Shown: one piece after another, positions 6,378 through 6,785 of the stretch
Position numbering within the stretch: position 1 is the stretch's first letter
Layout of the letters: the number at the start of each line of letters is the position of its first letter
From: Saprospiraceae bacterium
Lineage (GTDB): Bacteria > Bacteroidota > Bacteroidia > Chitinophagales > Saprospiraceae
Reading direction: 5' to 3'
Assembly: GCA_007128085.1 (NCBI GenBank)
Contig: SKYC01000149.1
Location: 1-6,785 of the forward strand
Length of the DNA stretch: 6,785 nt
The notes under the pieces: generated by a model
Database searches by the model: none
Seen by the model: only the letters and a program-made list of their open reading frames with translations
Told to the model about the DNA's origin: nothing
Position numbers and translations under genes: made by a program

Positions 6378-6785
6378 TTAAGCGACTCTTACTGCGTAAA
6401 CAAAAATAAAGAAAAACAGTTGAAACAATAATACCCATAGCGACAATGGGTTTTTTCCCTGATCCAGTCCCAGTCGTAAAAAAAGGTAATTCAATACAAA
6501 GGAAACAATCCACCAACCGGTGTAATTGGTCCAGGGCACGCGATCTCCCGCCCAGGTCCAAAAATCCAACTCTATGGCCACGGGCTCAATGAGTACATCA
6601 AAGGCAGTCATCAAAGTGGCTGCAACCAATGCAACTACCCAATGGTTCCACCCCCCGGGGCCGGACTTCCTAACAAAGCGGGTAAAACAGTAACTCAAAA
6701 TAATCCAATTGATACCGATCACCAGTGGAGTGCCCAATACCGTGGGTTCCATATTGCTTCCGTATTCATAACTTCCAAACAAAAA
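6378..6785 (-). CDS. cruF: CruF-type carotenoid 1',2'-hydratase, C-terminal part (5' end outside window)
   Basis: The frame runs open to the window edge at 6785, so this is the last 135 residues of a longer membrane protein (family usually about 220-300 residues). Any start near 6782 would be an internal TTG, not the real start. Sequence hallmarks of the DUF422/CruF carotenoid family are FGSYEY, the LGTPLVIGINW helix, the acidic segment FDVLIEP (about residue 63 of the fragment), DFWTW, and PWTNYTGWW. At least three hydrophobic helices remain. Known members hydrate the psi end of acyclic or monocyclic carotenoids (gamma-carotene 1',2'-hydratase; bisanhydrobacterioruberin hydratase in haloarchaea). 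In Bacteroidota this gives the 1'-hydroxyl of saproxanthin- and myxol-type pigments. The 10-base gap to crtZ supports a shared transcript and pathway. The symbol is by family and context; the N-terminal half cannot be checked. Confidence 0.8.
   Translation of the reverse strand, partial: FLFGSYEYGSNMEPTVLGTPLVIGINWIILSYCFTRFVRKSGPGGWNHWVVALVAATLMTAFDVLIEPVAIELDFWTWAGDRVPWTNYTGWWIVSFVLNYLFLRLGLDQGKNPLSLWVLLFQLFFFIFVYAVRVA

Noticed and set aside
1..6785. CRISPR array, mobile element, prophage, toxin-antitoxin or defence system
   Set aside because: No direct repeat array, transposase, integrase, terminal repeats or small paired genes were seen on either strand; all major frames are housekeeping, carotenoid or phylum-typical conserved genes.

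Overview
The window looks like ordinary chromosomal DNA from a member of the Bacteroidota, plausibly a marine or environmental Saprospiria/Chitinophagia-type lineage. The evidence is two families known essentially only from that phylum (DUF4270 and DUF4290), a MurA with Asp at the usual catalytic Cys position, near-absence of Shine-Dalgarno sequences with A-rich start contexts, a Bacteroidota-type TAnnTTTG -7 box, and a CruF plus CrtZ carotenoid pair. The phylum assignment is firm; the family is a guess.

Plus strand, 1-4845: the 3' end of a DUF4270 protein gene (1-729), then glmS (749-2587), a DUF4290 gene (2599-3249) and murA (3526-4845). The first three genes are separated by only 11-19 bases and are probably one transcript. 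A 276-base AT-rich leader separates DUF4290 from murA. GlmS makes glucosamine-6-phosphate, the entry to UDP-GlcNAc, and MurA takes UDP-GlcNAc into peptidoglycan. This arm therefore brackets the amino-sugar to cell-wall route, with two uncharacterised proteins embedded in it.

Minus strand, 6785-4870 (read right to left): the 3' end of a CruF-type carotenoid hydratase gene (6785-6378), crtZ (6367-5888, beta-ring 3-hydroxylase), a 142-base intergenic region with a strong imperfect hairpin and a candidate -7 box, and then htpX (5745-4870), a membrane zinc protease. CruF and CrtZ are separated by 10 bases and act on the two ends of a monocyclic carotenoid, suggesting a saproxanthin- or myxol-type pigment. 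htpX converges on murA with only 24 bases between the stop codons.

I see no rRNA, tRNA, CRISPR array, insertion sequence, prophage or other mobile signature, and no clearly novel multi-gene system. The items most worth a second look are the Asp-type MurA, the DUF4290 protein with a very basic tail between glmS and murA, and the crtZ-htpX intergenic hairpin.
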